Shown here piece after piece: positions 52,192 to 60,867 of a stretch of DNA of 64,000 nucleotides. How positions within the stretch are numbered: position 1 is the stretch's first letter; each line of letters starts with the position of its first letter. The position numbers were made by a program, and so were the translations under genes. Under the pieces are notes generated by a model. The model was not told where the DNA came from. It saw only the letters and a program-made list of their open reading frames with translations, and made no database searches. Source of the DNA: Mangrovimonas sp. YM274 (GTDB taxonomy: Bacteria; Bacteroidota; Bacteroidia; Flavobacteriales; Flavobacteriaceae); NCBI RefSeq assembly GCF_030908385.1, contig NZ_CP133091.1, positions 1,052,501 to 1,116,500 on the forward strand, given 5' to 3'.

Positions 52192-52671
52192 TTATAGGTT
52201 TTTCGCCGACTCTATTACGGCTGCTTTAAGGCCTTCTTTGTAAACCATAATTTTATCCAGGACACATTTATCGGAGCTTCCAATAATTTGTGCTGCCAAG
52301 ATGCCGGCATTTTTGGCGCCGTTTAAAGCTACAGTTGCCACAGGTACACCGCCTGGCATTTGCAAAATAGACAGTACAGAATCCCAACCATCTATAGAAT
52401 TGCTACTTTTTACAGGAACTCCAATAACAGGAAGTGGCGATAAGGACGCAATCATTCCCGGTAAATGGGCTGCGCCACCTGCACCTGCAATGATTACAGA
52501 AAACCCTCTGGTATGGGCATTTTTGCCATAGTCGAATAGTTTTTCAGGTGTGCGGTGAGCGGAGACAATATCCACTTCAACTTCAATGTCGAATCCTTTT
52601 AAAATATCAATAGCGTCCTGCATTACTGGCAGGTCGCTCTTACTTCCCATGATGATTCCTACTTTACTCAT
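52192..52671 (-). CDS. purE: N5-carboxyaminoimidazole ribonucleotide mutase
   Basis: PurE (class I) moves the carboxylate of N5-CAIR to give CAIR in purine synthesis. The 159-residue product has the GSKSDLPVMQDA phosphate-binding loop (about 9-20), VSAHRTPEKLFDY, GAGGAAHLPGM and GVPVKSSNSIDGWDSVLSI-type motifs. It starts 3 bases after the purK stop and is the second gene of the purK-purE unit, as usual. Confidence 0.97.
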   Translation of the reverse strand: MSKVGIIMGSKSDLPVMQDAIDILKGFDIEVEVDIVSAHRTPEKLFDYGKNAHTRGFSVIIAGAGGAAHLPGMIASLSPLPVIGVPVKSSNSIDGWDSVLSILQMPGGVPVATVALNGAKNAGILAAQIIGSSDKCVLDKIMVYKEGLKAAVIESAKNL

Positions 52672-52674
52672 ATT

Positions 52675-53829
52675 TTATTCGCTTATTACTTTTATTGTAC
52701 TTTTTACTTGTTCGGCAACCCTTCTTGCTTCATTGATATCTTCATTTACAATGGTAACATGTCCCATCTTTCTAAACGGTCGGGTTTGCTTTTTGCCATA
52801 AATATGCGGGGTCACACCGTCCAATTTCATGATGTCTTCAATGTTTTGGTAGACGACATTTCCAGTATGACCTTCAGCACCTACTAAATTAACCATAATT
52901 CCGCCAACTTTATTATCGGTGTTTCCTAAAGGCAAATTTAGGATGGCTCTAAGGTGTTGCTCAAATTGCGAGGTGTAGCTAGCCTCAATGGTTTGGTGTC
53001 CAGAATTGTGAGGTCTTGGCGCTACTTCGTTCACTAAAATCTCGTCATCTTTTGTTTGGAACATCTCTACAGCCAATAGCCCCACATGTTGAAAGGCCTC
53101 CGATACTTTTAAGGCTACGGCCTTAGCTTTTTCGGCTACTTTATCGTCTATCCTTGCTGGACAGATAACATACTCCACTTGATTCGCTTCTGGGTGAAAT
53201 TCCATTTCTACTACAGGATACACTTTCATCTCACCATCTGGAGTTCTTGCTACGGTAACTGCCAATTCATTTTTAAACGGCACCATAGTTTCTGCAATGC
53301 ATTCCACATTTGGAAGTTCTTTCAAATCTGCTATCTCTCTAACAATTTTCACCCCATTTCCATCATATCCAAATTGGGCACTTTTCCAAACAAATGGTAG
53401 GGTAAGACCTCCATTGTGGATGGCTTCCTCGATTTCAGAAGTGTAGGCAAACCGATTAAAATCTGCGGTTGGGATGTTGTGGTCTCTGTAAAAGAGTTTT
53501 TGGGTAGCCTTATTTTGAATGCTTCTCAAGGTTTTGGAAGCAGGGTATACTTTAATCCCTTCTTTTTCCAAGGCTTCAAGAGCATCTACATTTACGTTTT
53601 CAATTTCAAAGGTAAGAACATCTACCTGCTTACCGAAGTTATAAACGGTATCAAAGTCCATTAAATCCCCTTGTTGGAATTGGTTACAGGCAATTTTACA
53701 AGGCGCTTCGTTACTTGGATCAAGGACGTAGGTGGCAATGTCAAACTTTCTGGTGTCATAGAGCATCATTTTGCCCAATTGCCCACCACCAAGAATACCT
53801 AGTTTAAATTCAGAAGAGAATAAATTCAT
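52675..53829 (-). CDS. purK: N5-carboxyaminoimidazole ribonucleotide synthase
   Basis: PurK is an ATP-grasp enzyme that makes N5-CAIR from AIR, bicarbonate and ATP. The 384 residues include LGILGGGQLGKMM (about 10-22), the ATP-grasp region (FVWKSAQFGYDGNGVKIV, VECIAETMVPFKNELAV), and the metal-site NEVAPRPHNSGHQTIEA. It is the first gene of purK-purE. CAAAAGTA at 53890-53897 reads TACTTTTG on the minus strand, a possible -7 about 60 bases upstream, but I see no -33 partner. It diverges from the hpt-adk fusion, so both sides of this intergenic region serve purine metabolism. Confidence 0.96.
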   Translation of the reverse strand: MNLFSSEFKLGILGGGQLGKMMLYDTRKFDIATYVLDPSNEAPCKIACNQFQQGDLMDFDTVYNFGKQVDVLTFEIENVNVDALEALEKEGIKVYPASKTLRSIQNKATQKLFYRDHNIPTADFNRFAYTSEIEEAIHNGGLTLPFVWKSAQFGYDGNGVKIVREIADLKELPNVECIAETMVPFKNELAVTVARTPDGEMKVYPVVEMEFHPEANQVEYVICPARIDDKVAEKAKAVALKVSEAFQHVGLLAVEMFQTKDDEILVNEVAPRPHNSGHQTIEASYTSQFEQHLRAILNLPLGNTDNKVGGIMVNLVGAEGHTGNVVYQNIEDIMKLDGVTPHIYGKKQTRPFRKMGHVTIVNEDINEARRVAEQVKSTIKVISE

Positions 53830-54001
53830 ATGTATTTCCCAGAAAAAAGGGAGTTGTTTTAGTTATACTTCAATCTTATAATGAGGCTACAAAAGTACAA
53901 ATCAAAACCCTGTGAAAAAACTAAAAAACAAAACAATCTAAAGCAGAATTCGCAAATCGTTACTCAAATGATTATCTTTGCGTTTCTAAAATTAAAAACA
54001 A

Positions 54002-55111
54002 GTGATCAAACTTCACGACTTATACTTTAAACCATTTGTTTCAGAACAAGAATTGGAGGGGACCGTACAGCGTATGGTGGACCAAATTTCTGAAGATTTG
54101 AAGGATGAGGTGCCCGTGTTTGTTGGGATTTTAAATGGATCGTTCATGTTTGTGAGTGATTTTGTGAAAAAATACCCTAAACCATGTGAGGTGACCTTTA
54201 TTAAACTGGCATCCTACGAAGGCTTGAAGTCTACCGAGGATATCCAGAGATTGATTGGCCTTACCCAGGATTTAACGGGACGTACGGTTGTAATTTTGGA
54301 AGACATTATTGATTCCGGAAGGACATTGGCAGAAGTGCACAGGATCTTTAAAAATGAGAATGTGAAAAAACTGATTATTGCCACTTTGTTCTTTAAACCG
54401 GAAGCGTACAAAAGAGATTTTAAACTTCATTATGTAGGTTTGGAAATTCCCGACAAATTTATTGTAGGCTACGGATTGGATTACGATGGATTGGGAAGGG
54501 ACCTGCCTACCATATACCAATTAAAAACCACACAACACATGACAAACTTGGTACTATTTGGACCTCCAGGGGCCGGAAAAGGAACACAAGCAGAATTTTT
54601 AAAACAGAAATACAATTTGGTACACATTTCCACAGGCGATGTGTTTCGATACAACATTAAAAATGAAACAGCCTTGGGGATGTTGGCTAAGTCTTACATC
54701 GATAAAGGTGAATTGGTTCCAGACCAGGTTACTATAGACATGTTGAATGCTGAAGTTGAAAAGAATGCCGATGCCAATGGGTTTCTTTTCGATGGATTTC
54801 CACGCACCAATGCACAGGCAGAAGCTTTGGATAAGTTAATGGATAGCAAAGATTCTCAAATAAATGCTATGATTGCTTTGGAAGTTGATGATGAGGTATT
54901 GGTTGAGCGTTTGTTGGAACGCGGAAAGACTAGTGGAAGAGCTGATGATGCCGATGAAAGTATCATTAGAAACAGAATTGTGGAATACTACAATAAAACA
55001 GCCATTTTAAAAGATTACTATTCAGCTCAAAATAAATATTTTGGTGTTGACGGCGTTGGGGGTATCGATGAGATTACCAATAGATTAAGCGCGGTAATCG
55101 ACAAATTATAA
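54002..55111 (+). CDS. fused hypoxanthine phosphoribosyltransferase-adenylate kinase
   Basis: One 369-residue reading frame joins two purine enzymes. Residues 1-178 are a hypoxanthine(-guanine) phosphoribosyltransferase with the PRPP loop VVILEDIIDSGRTLAE (about 95-110) and the base-site VGYGLDYDGLGRDLP. Residues 180-369 are a full adenylate kinase with P-loop FGPPGAGKGTQ (about 186-196), DGFPRTNAQAEAL, and LLERGKTSGRADDADESIIRNR; the LID is the short type without a zinc site. The frame begins with GTG. An in-frame ATG at 54539, at the domain junction, could give separate adenylate kinase. TATCTTTG at 53973-53980 is a possible -7. Confidence 0.93.
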   Translation: MIKLHDLYFKPFVSEQELEGTVQRMVDQISEDLKDEVPVFVGILNGSFMFVSDFVKKYPKPCEVTFIKLASYEGLKSTEDIQRLIGLTQDLTGRTVVILEDIIDSGRTLAEVHRIFKNENVKKLIIATLFFKPEAYKRDFKLHYVGLEIPDKFIVGYGLDYDGLGRDLPTIYQLKTTQHMTNLVLFGPPGAGKGTQAEFLKQKYNLVHISTGDVFRYNIKNETALGMLAKSYIDKGELVPDQVTIDMLNAEVEKNADANGFLFDGFPRTNAQAEALDKLMDSKDSQINAMIALEVDDEVLVERLLERGKTSGRADDADESIIRNRIVEYYNKTAILKDYYSAQNKYFGVDGVGGIDEITNRLSAVIDKL

Positions 55112-55320
55112 TGGAGTCGGTATCTGTAGGGATGTTTCAAGGAGCAGTTTTAATTGTGGCATTGATTGGGTTATTACTACCGTTATTGGCACTTATTAGT
55201 GTTTTAAGAGGTAGGTTTAATGGTAACGAAAAGTTGCTTTGGGCCCTTGTAGTTATATTCGCTCCATTCATTGGTTCTATTTTGTATTTCGCAATTGGAC
55301 GATCTAAGCGATTATCTTAA
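55111..55320 (+). CDS. PLDc_N-domain small membrane protein
   Basis: The 69-residue product has two hydrophobic segments (about 12-32 and 44-62) and the PLDc_N pattern, ALISVLRGRFNGNEKLLWALVVIFAPFIGSILYFAIGR. This is the domain found in front of phospholipase D-type cardiolipin synthases, here alone. Its ATG shares one base with the stop of the hpt-adk fusion (TAATG), so the two are translationally coupled. The function is unknown; it is probably in the inner membrane. Confidence 0.85.
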   Translation: MESVSVGMFQGAVLIVALIGLLLPLLALISVLRGRFNGNEKLLWALVVIFAPFIGSILYFAIGRSKRLS

Positions 55321-55366
55321 GCAATTAGATAGATTTTAAAAACACAGACCTTTTATAAGGAATAAT

Positions 55367-56365
55367 ATGACGGAAGGAAATTTTGTAGATTATGTGAAAA
55401 TCCATGTGGCTTCAGGAAAAGGAGGCCAAGGGTCTGCTCATTTACATCGTGAAAAGTATATTGCCAAAGGTGGTCCCGATGGGGGTGACGGTGGTCGTGG
55501 AGGACATGTTATTATCAGAGGGAATAGCAATCTTTGGACCTTACTTCACCTAAAGTTTAAACGACACGTCCGTGCAGGACATGGAGAAAACGGAAGTAAG
55601 GCCAGAAGTACAGGTGCCGATGGAGAGGATATGTACATCGATGTGCCTTTGGGAACTGTGATACGGGATACCGAAACCAATAAAATTTTATTTGAAATCA
55701 CCGAGGACCAAGAAGAAAGAATCTTGGCTGAAGGTGGTATGGGAGGTCGTGGAAACTGGCATTTTAAGTCAGCTACAAACCAAACGCCGCGCTATGCACA
55801 ACCGGGAATGCCGCTTGAAGAAAAGGATGTTACCTTGGAGCTTAAGGTGCTGGCAGATGTTGGTTTGGTAGGATTTCCAAATGCAGGGAAATCTACTTTG
55901 CTGTCTGTGATTACTTCAGCTAAACCTAAAATAGCCGATTACGAATTTACCACGTTAAAGCCCAACTTGGGAATTGTGAAATATCGCGATTTCCAAACCT
56001 TTGTAATGGCTGATATTCCTGGGATTATTGAAGGAGCTGCCGAAGGGAAAGGACTAGGACATTATTTTTTACGTCATATCGAGCGAAATTCTATTTTACT
56101 GTTTTTAGTTCCTGCCGATGCCAATGATATTTTGGAGCAATACAATATTTTGTTGGATGAGTTAAGACGTTACAATCCTGAAATGTTGGATAAGGAACGT
56201 ATGATAGCCATCTCAAAATGCGATATGTTGGATGATGAACTGAAAGCTGAATTGAAAGCCGAGCTTGATAAGAGTCTGCCAATTCCGTATATGTTTATTT
56301 CTTCTGTAGCTCAACAAGGTATTACCGAACTTAAAGACAAGCTATGGAAAATGCTTAATCCATAA
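55367..56365 (+). CDS. obgE: GTPase Obg/CgtA
   Basis: This essential GTPase is linked to late 50S ribosome assembly and stress response. The 332 residues have the Gly-rich Obg domain (about 1-157, [17 protein letters not shown] and [16 protein letters not shown]) and the G domain with G1 [11 protein letters not shown] (about 167-177), G2 [10 protein letters not shown]3 [16 protein letters not shown] and G4 SKCD. It lacks the C-terminal OCT or TGS-like extension of longer Obg proteins. It is downstream of the hpt-adk/PLDc_N genes, a usual adk-obgE neighbourhood in Bacteroidota. A terminator follows. Confidence 0.96.
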   Translation: MTEGNFVDYVKIHVASGKGGQGSAHLHREKYIAKGGPDGGDGGRGGHVIIRGNSNLWTLLHLKFKRHVRAGHGENGSKARSTGADGEDMYIDVPLGTVIRDTETNKILFEITEDQEERILAEGGMGGRGNWHFKSATNQTPRYAQPGMPLEEKDVTLELKVLADVGLVGFPNAGKSTLLSVITSAKPKIADYEFTTLKPNLGIVKYRDFQTFVMADIPGIIEGAAEGKGLGHYFLRHIERNSILLFLVPADANDILEQYNILLDELRRYNPEMLDKERMIAISKCDMLDDELKAELKAELDKSLPIPYMFISSVAQQGITELKDKLWKMLNP

Positions 56366-56386
56366 AGACGTCTATATTTATAATAT

Positions 56387-56422
56387 AAAGGGCTTGGAAC
56401 TAAAACGTCCAGGCCTTTTTTG
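56387..56422 (+). terminator. terminator after obgE
   Basis: AAAGGGCTTGGA pairs with TCCAGGCCTTTT along 12 bp with two wobble pairs around a 9-base loop, then runs into T. Confidence 0.87.
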
Positions 56423-56506
56423 TTATAGGTACCATCTAAAGAATGAGTAATTAGTGTGCTTAGTAGGGAAAAGTTACATTTCTCTTTTTGTATCTTTATA
56501 AGAAAA

Positions 56507-57034
56507 ATGAAAAACCTTTTTTCTGCCTTTATCTGCCTTACTTTTTTAGCCCTGATGGCTTGTGCCCCCGTTAAGGTTAATTATGACTATGAAAGAAACG
56601 CAGATTTTTCCAAATATAAAACCTACAATTATTTTCAAAACTTGGACACAGGTATGAGTGAATTGGATACCAAACGGTTTTTGGATGCTTTGGATGCGGC
56701 TATGGCAACTAAGGGCATGGTATTGTCTGATTCTCCAGATTTTTTAATCAAGATTAAAAGTAGTGCCTATACCGTGGGAAGTCAAAGTTCCGTGGGTGTT
56801 GGTTTTGGTGGTAGTGGTAGAAACATGGGAGGAGGCATTTCTGTAGGGATTCCTGTTGGGCAATCTACTTTGAATAGGCAGATTCAAGTAGATTTTGTGG
56901 ATCCTCAAGGAGGTGGTTTGTTTTGGCAGGCGATAAGTGAAGATTCCTTTTATCAAGATGATGCTCCGGAAGCTAAAGAAGAAAAATTCAAAACAATCGC
57001 AACTGAAATTTTAAAGGGTTACCCTCCTAAATAA
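56507..57034 (+). CDS. DUF4136-domain lipoprotein
   Basis: The 175-residue product has a lipoprotein signal (LALMACAP, Cys about 20) and a DUF4136 domain (NYDYERNADFSKYKTYNYF, FLIKIKSSA, and a Gly-rich strand VGVGFGGSGRNMGGGISVGI). The function of DUF4136 is not known; members are envelope proteins. I chose ATG 56507, because the longer frame from 56456 puts 17 polar residues before the signal. Confidence 0.88.
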   Translation: MKNLFSAFICLTFLALMACAPVKVNYDYERNADFSKYKTYNYFQNLDTGMSELDTKRFLDALDAAMATKGMVLSDSPDFLIKIKSSAYTVGSQSSVGVGFGGSGRNMGGGISVGIPVGQSTLNRQIQVDFVDPQGGGLFWQAISEDSFYQDDAPEAKEEKFKTIATEILKGYPPK

Positions 57035-57118
57035 ATTTTATAATAATCCTAACATTATAAAATAGGGCTGACTAGTTTCATTTTGTAGTTTTAATTAAAC
57101 TTTTAATACATCAAAAAT

Positions 57119-57673
57119 ATGAAACAGCTACTACTTGTCATTACTTTACTTCTGGGCTTGAATGCAACATCACAATATGCCATTGAGCCATCCAAAGAGT
57201 ATTCACATGATATAGGGAATATGGTTGTTATGCTCGATAATTTGAAAGGTAGAGTTGAACGGTTGGTAGGGCATTTAAATCAAGAACAAACGGATTATCT
57301 TATTGATGAAGATGCTAATACTGTTGGAGCTTTAATTTATCATTTGGCTGCAACCGAAGCGTATTATCAAGTATATACTTTTGAGAATAGGGAATTTAAT
57401 GAAGAAGAAAGAGAGCTATGGGAAACGGCATTGCAGTTAGGTGATAAGGCTAGAAAGCAGTTTAAAGGAAAGCCAATTCAGTATTATTTGGATTTATATG
57501 ATGCTGTAAGAACTAGAACCAAAGAGCTGTTAAAATCTAAAGATGATAAATGGTTTGCCGAAAAGACCGGAGCCATGTCCAACCATTGGGCTTGGTTTCA
57601 TGTTATGGAACATCAAGCCAATCATATGGGGCAATTGGCATTTTTAACGAAAAGATTACCAAAAACAAAATAA
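57119..57673 (+). CDS. secreted DinB-family protein
   Basis: The 184-residue product has a signal peptide (about 1-19, LLGLNATSQ) and a DinB/YfiT-like four-helix bundle. Probable metal ligands are the His in LIYHLAATEAYY and the two His in FHVMEHQANHMGQL. DinB-fold proteins are usually cytoplasmic thiol transferases or unknown; export is unusual and the role is unclear. The SDR gene starts one base after its stop, so the two are co-transcribed. Confidence 0.85.
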   Translation: MKQLLLVITLLLGLNATSQYAIEPSKEYSHDIGNMVVMLDNLKGRVERLVGHLNQEQTDYLIDEDANTVGALIYHLAATEAYYQVYTFENREFNEEERELWETALQLGDKARKQFKGKPIQYYLDLYDAVRTRTKELLKSKDDKWFAEKTGAMSNHWAWFHVMEHQANHMGQLAFLTKRLPKTK

Positions 57674-57674
57674 C

Positions 57675-58400
57675 ATGAATGATTTAAACAATAAGGTTGC
57701 CTTAATTACTGGAGGTACAAAAGGAATAGGATATGGTATCGCTCAGTCTCTGTTGGCGCAGGGCGTGCACGTAGCGGTTACAAGTAGAAGCAGTGCTAAA
57801 GCACATGAAGCTGCAGGTTCATTAAATGCTCATAAAACAACAAAGGCGAAAGCAATTGGAGTAAAAGGAGATGTAAAGGATTTTGAAAGCTTAAAGGAAG
57901 CAGTAGCAGATACGGTAAGTGAGTTTGGGCAATTGGACATATTGGTGGCAAATGCAGGGGTAGGACATTTTGGTTCTGTAGAAGATTTAAGCGTAGAAGA
58001 TTGGCAGGATACCATTGATACTAATCTTACAGGTGTTTTTTTTACCATCAAAGCAGGTGTTGAGGCGCTTAAAAAATCGGAGGGGTATTTTATTACTATT
58101 TCCAGTTTGGCAGGAACCAATTTTTTCGCTCAAGGGTCTGCCTACAATGCCAGTAAATTTGGAGTGACAGGATTTACCCAAGCGGCAATGCTCGACTTAA
58201 GGAAATACGGTATAAAGGCAAGTACCATCATGCCAGGATCTGTTGCCACATATTTTAATAACCATGTGCCGAACGATAGTGATGCTTGGAAAATACAAAG
58301 TGAGGATATTGGTGAACTGGTGGTGGATCTAGTGAAAATGAATCCACGGACACTGCCAAGTAAAATAGAAGTGAGACCATCGATGCCTCCAAGTAAATAG
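57675..58400 (+). CDS. short-chain dehydrogenase/reductase
   Basis: This 241-residue NAD(P)-dependent oxidoreductase has the cofactor loop GGTKGIGYGIAQ (about 13-24), NAGVGHFG, a Ser in ISSLAGT and YNASK (about 157-161). It is classical in length. The substrate is unknown. It follows the DinB-like gene directly and ends at a strong terminator. Confidence 0.9.
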   Translation: MNDLNNKVALITGGTKGIGYGIAQSLLAQGVHVAVTSRSSAKAHEAAGSLNAHKTTKAKAIGVKGDVKDFESLKEAVADTVSEFGQLDILVANAGVGHFGSVEDLSVEDWQDTIDTNLTGVFFTIKAGVEALKKSEGYFITISSLAGTNFFAQGSAYNASKFGVTGFTQAAMLDLRKYGIKASTIMPGSVATYFNNHVPNDSDAWKIQSEDIGELVVDLVKMNPRTLPSKIEVRPSMPPSK

Positions 58401-58406
58401 TAAATG

Positions 58407-58433
58407 AGCCCGCTTTAGCGGGCTTTCTTTTTG
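58407..58433 (+). terminator. terminator after the SDR gene
   Basis: AGCCCGC / GCGGGCT with loop TTTA is followed by TTCTTTTT. Confidence 0.92.
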
Positions 58434-58622
58434 TTAATTTTTAATGACTTTTTTTGTTGCAATCAGAATATTATTGGCGTAGAAATTGGCCAAGTAGATA
58501 CCACTTTCAAGCTGACTGATGTCTAGTTGGGTTGTACCATTATTCAATTGTGAGGAGAAGATTTGTTTTCCGTTTAAATCACTAATTTGTACTGAAAGGT
58601 TTTGATTGGTGATTCTCGAATT
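58434..58622 (-). pseudogene. orphan 3' fragment of a T9SS cargo gene
   Basis: The minus strand encodes about 62 codons that match a type A T9SS sorting domain: LSVQISDLNGKQIFSSQL, TTQLDISQLESGIYLANFY and a final KKVIKN before a TAA stop (58434-58436). The N-terminal YPNP block is missing, and an in-frame TGA lies just upstream (58623-58625). There is no start codon and no upstream gene on this strand. It is best read as the remains of a deleted secreted-protein gene. Confidence 0.8.
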
Positions 58623-58692
58623 TCAAAATATACGCATCTTTGTAAAAATAAGAAAGTGTCATTATCTTTAATACTACAAGAACAGTAACTCT

Positions 58693-59424
58693 ATGCGTTG
58701 GTTGATTTGCTTATTTTTTTTGCCTTTGATGGGATTTAGTCAATTGGATCAAAAGTTGGTTCAGACTTTAATCGATAAAAAGGAATTTACTCAGGCAGAA
58801 ACTTTATTGTTGCCTTATGTGAAAGGTTTTGAAGATTTGGAAGCCGTAGAGTTGTTAGGCGATGTTTATGGGCACCAAAAAGAATGGGACAAAGCGATTG
58901 CAGAATATGAAAAATTGGTAGAGATACAGCCTAATGTGGCCAATTATCAATACAAATATGGAGGTGCTTTAGCTATGAAAGCTTTAAGTGTCAATAAAAT
59001 TAGGGCTTTGACTATCATTGGAGAGGTGGAGGAGGCGTTCCTAAACGCTGCAAGTTTAGACCCTTCCCATATCGATGCTAGGTGGGCCTTGGTGGAGTTG
59101 TATGTGAAGCTCCCCATAATTTTAGGAGGCGGACTGGAAAATGCAATGCAATATGCTAATCAGCTGGAGGACTTGTCTTTGGTGGATGGTTATTTAGCTA
59201 AGGGCTTTGTGCATTTCAATGGGGAGGATTTTAGTTTAGCCGAAACCTATTATAAAAAGGCCGTTGTGGTTGGGGGCTCTTTAACTTGTTATAAAAAGCT
59301 TATAGAATTTTATATGTCTCAAAGTGAATTGGAAAAGGCTCTCAAGAATCTAAAAGAAGCTTACGCTAAATATCCAAGTGAAGCTCTTTTGAGTCAAATT
59401 ACAGAGATTGAACAAAAAATGTAA
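58693..59424 (+). CDS. secreted tetratricopeptide-repeat protein
   Basis: The 243-residue product has a signal peptide (about 1-17, LICLFFLPLMGFSQ) and about five TPR-like helical pairs (AETLLLPYVKG, WDKAIAEYEKLVEIQPNVA, YYKKAVVVGG, LEKALKNLKEAYAKYPSEALL). It probably acts in the periplasm in protein-protein contacts. A partner is not evident. It starts 71 bases after the orphan fragment on the opposite strand. Confidence 0.85.
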   Translation: MRWLICLFFLPLMGFSQLDQKLVQTLIDKKEFTQAETLLLPYVKGFEDLEAVELLGDVYGHQKEWDKAIAEYEKLVEIQPNVANYQYKYGGALAMKALSVNKIRALTIIGEVEEAFLNAASLDPSHIDARWALVELYVKLPIILGGGLENAMQYANQLEDLSLVDGYLAKGFVHFNGEDFSLAETYYKKAVVVGGSLTCYKKLIEFYMSQSELEKALKNLKEAYAKYPSEALLSQITEIEQKM

Positions 59425-59483
59425 TCTTAAAAGTTGCATGCAAAACTTATGTAAGGAAACTTCGGCCTTACAGCAGCAATCCT

Positions 59484-59491
59484 TATATTTG
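59484..59491 (+). promoter_or_regulatory. -7 element upstream of mpl
   Basis: A perfect TATATTTG lies 21 bases before the mpl start. No TTG lies 17-23 bp upstream, so the -33 is weak or missing. Confidence 0.55.
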
Positions 59492-59511
59492 AACACTTAC
59501 AAACCCATGTT

Positions 59512-60867
59512 ATGAACGTACATTTTATAGCTATTGGCGGGGCAGCAATGCATAATTTAGCCATCGCATTACACAATAAAGGATATCAGGTAACCGGAAG
59601 TGATGATGAAATTTTTGATCCTTCTAAATCAAGATTGGAGAGCAAAGGCTTGTTGCCAGAAGCCTATGGATGGTTTCCTGAAAAAATTACTGCCGATTTA
59701 GATGCTGTAGTATTGGGAATGCACGCCAAAGCTGATAATCCTGAACTTTTAAAAGCTCAGGAATTAGGATTGAAAATCTATAGCTATCCTGAATTTTTGT
59801 ACGAACAATCCAAGCATAAAACACGTGTTGTTATTGGTGGAAGTCATGGTAAAACCACGATTACATCCATGATTTTACATGTTATGAATTATCATGATAT
59901 AGATGTAGATTTTATGGTGGGTGCCCAATTGGAGGGTTTTGATGTTATGGTAAAACTTACCGATGACAATGATTTTATTGTTTTGGAAGGTGACGAATAT
60001 TTAAGCTCTCCGATAGATCGAAGACCGAAGTTTCATTTATATCAACCCAACATCGCCTTGTTGAGTGGGATTGCTTGGGATCATATCAATGTATTTCCAA
60101 CTTTTGAGAATTATGTGGAGCAGTTCAAAATTTTTGTGGATAGTATTGTTAAGGGTGGAAGTATTTCATATAATGCCGAAGATGAAGCGCTGAAACGCGT
60201 TGTAGAAGCCAGTGAAAATACGATTAGAAAGTTGCCTTACTATACACCAGAATATACTGTTGAAGATGGGGAAACCCTATTGGAAACACCAGAGGGGCCA
60301 CTTCCTATTGAAGTATTTGGGAAGCATAATTTAAACAATCTCGCGGGTGCCAAGTGGATTTGTCAGCATATGGGGGTAGATGAAGATGATTTTTACGAAG
60401 CCATTGCAACTTTTAAAGGAGCTAGTAAGCGATTGGAAAAGATAGCGGAAGGTAAGAGTTCGGTTGCTTATAAAGACTTTGCACATTCTCCAAGTAAGGT
60501 GTCGGCCACGACAACGGCTATGAAAGAGCAATATCCAGACAAAACTGTAGTGGCTTGTTTGGAGTTGCATACTTATAGTAGTTTGAATGCCGAATTTTTA
60601 AAAGAATACAAAGGTGCTCTGGATGCTGCCGATGTGGCTATGGTGTTCTATTCGCCTCATGCGGTAAAGATTAAGCAATTGGAAGAGGTGACGCATCAAC
60701 AAATAGCGGATGCATTCGAAAGAGACGACCTTATTATCTATACCGATCCAGAAGCGTTTAAAGACTATTTGTTTTCACAGGATTTCACGAATAATGCTTT
60801 ATTGTTAATGAGTTCTGGGAATTATGGAGGGCTTGATTTCAACGCGGTAAAATCAATTATCAAGTAA
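59512..60867 (+). CDS. mpl: UDP-N-acetylmuramate:L-alanyl-gamma-D-glutamyl-meso-diaminopimelate ligase
   Basis: Mpl reuses the cell-wall tripeptide by joining it to UDP-MurNAc, feeding recycled peptide back into peptidoglycan synthesis. The 451-residue Mur-ligase-type protein has the N-terminal AIGGAAMHNLAIALHNKGYQV-type Rossmann domain, the P-loop GGSHGKTTITSMI (about 109-121), LEGDEYLSSPIDRRPKF and FGKHNLNNLAGA; the DFAHSPSKV motif is typical of Mpl. It ends within the opposite-strand carotenoid gene (8-bp overlap). Confidence 0.95.
   Translation: MNVHFIAIGGAAMHNLAIALHNKGYQVTGSDDEIFDPSKSRLESKGLLPEAYGWFPEKITADLDAVVLGMHAKADNPELLKAQELGLKIYSYPEFLYEQSKHKTRVVIGGSHGKTTITSMILHVMNYHDIDVDFMVGAQLEGFDVMVKLTDDNDFIVLEGDEYLSSPIDRRPKFHLYQPNIALLSGIAWDHINVFPTFENYVEQFKIFVDSIVKGGSISYNAEDEALKRVVEASENTIRKLPYYTPEYTVEDGETLLETPEGPLPIEVFGKHNLNNLAGAKWICQHMGVDEDDFYEAIATFKGASKRLEKIAEGKSSVAYKDFAHSPSKVSATTTAMKEQYPDKTVVACLELHTYSSLNAEFLKEYKGALDAADVAMVFYSPHAVKIKQLEEVTHQQIADAFERDDLIIYTDPEAFKDYLFSQDFTNNALLLMSSGNYGGLDFNAVKSIIK

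Noticed and set aside
57036-57062. 9-bp AT-only inverted repeat (TTTTATAAT / ATTATAAAA) after the DUF4136 gene
   Set aside because: An AT-only stem of this kind arises easily by chance in low-GC DNA and has no T-run, so I did not call a terminator.
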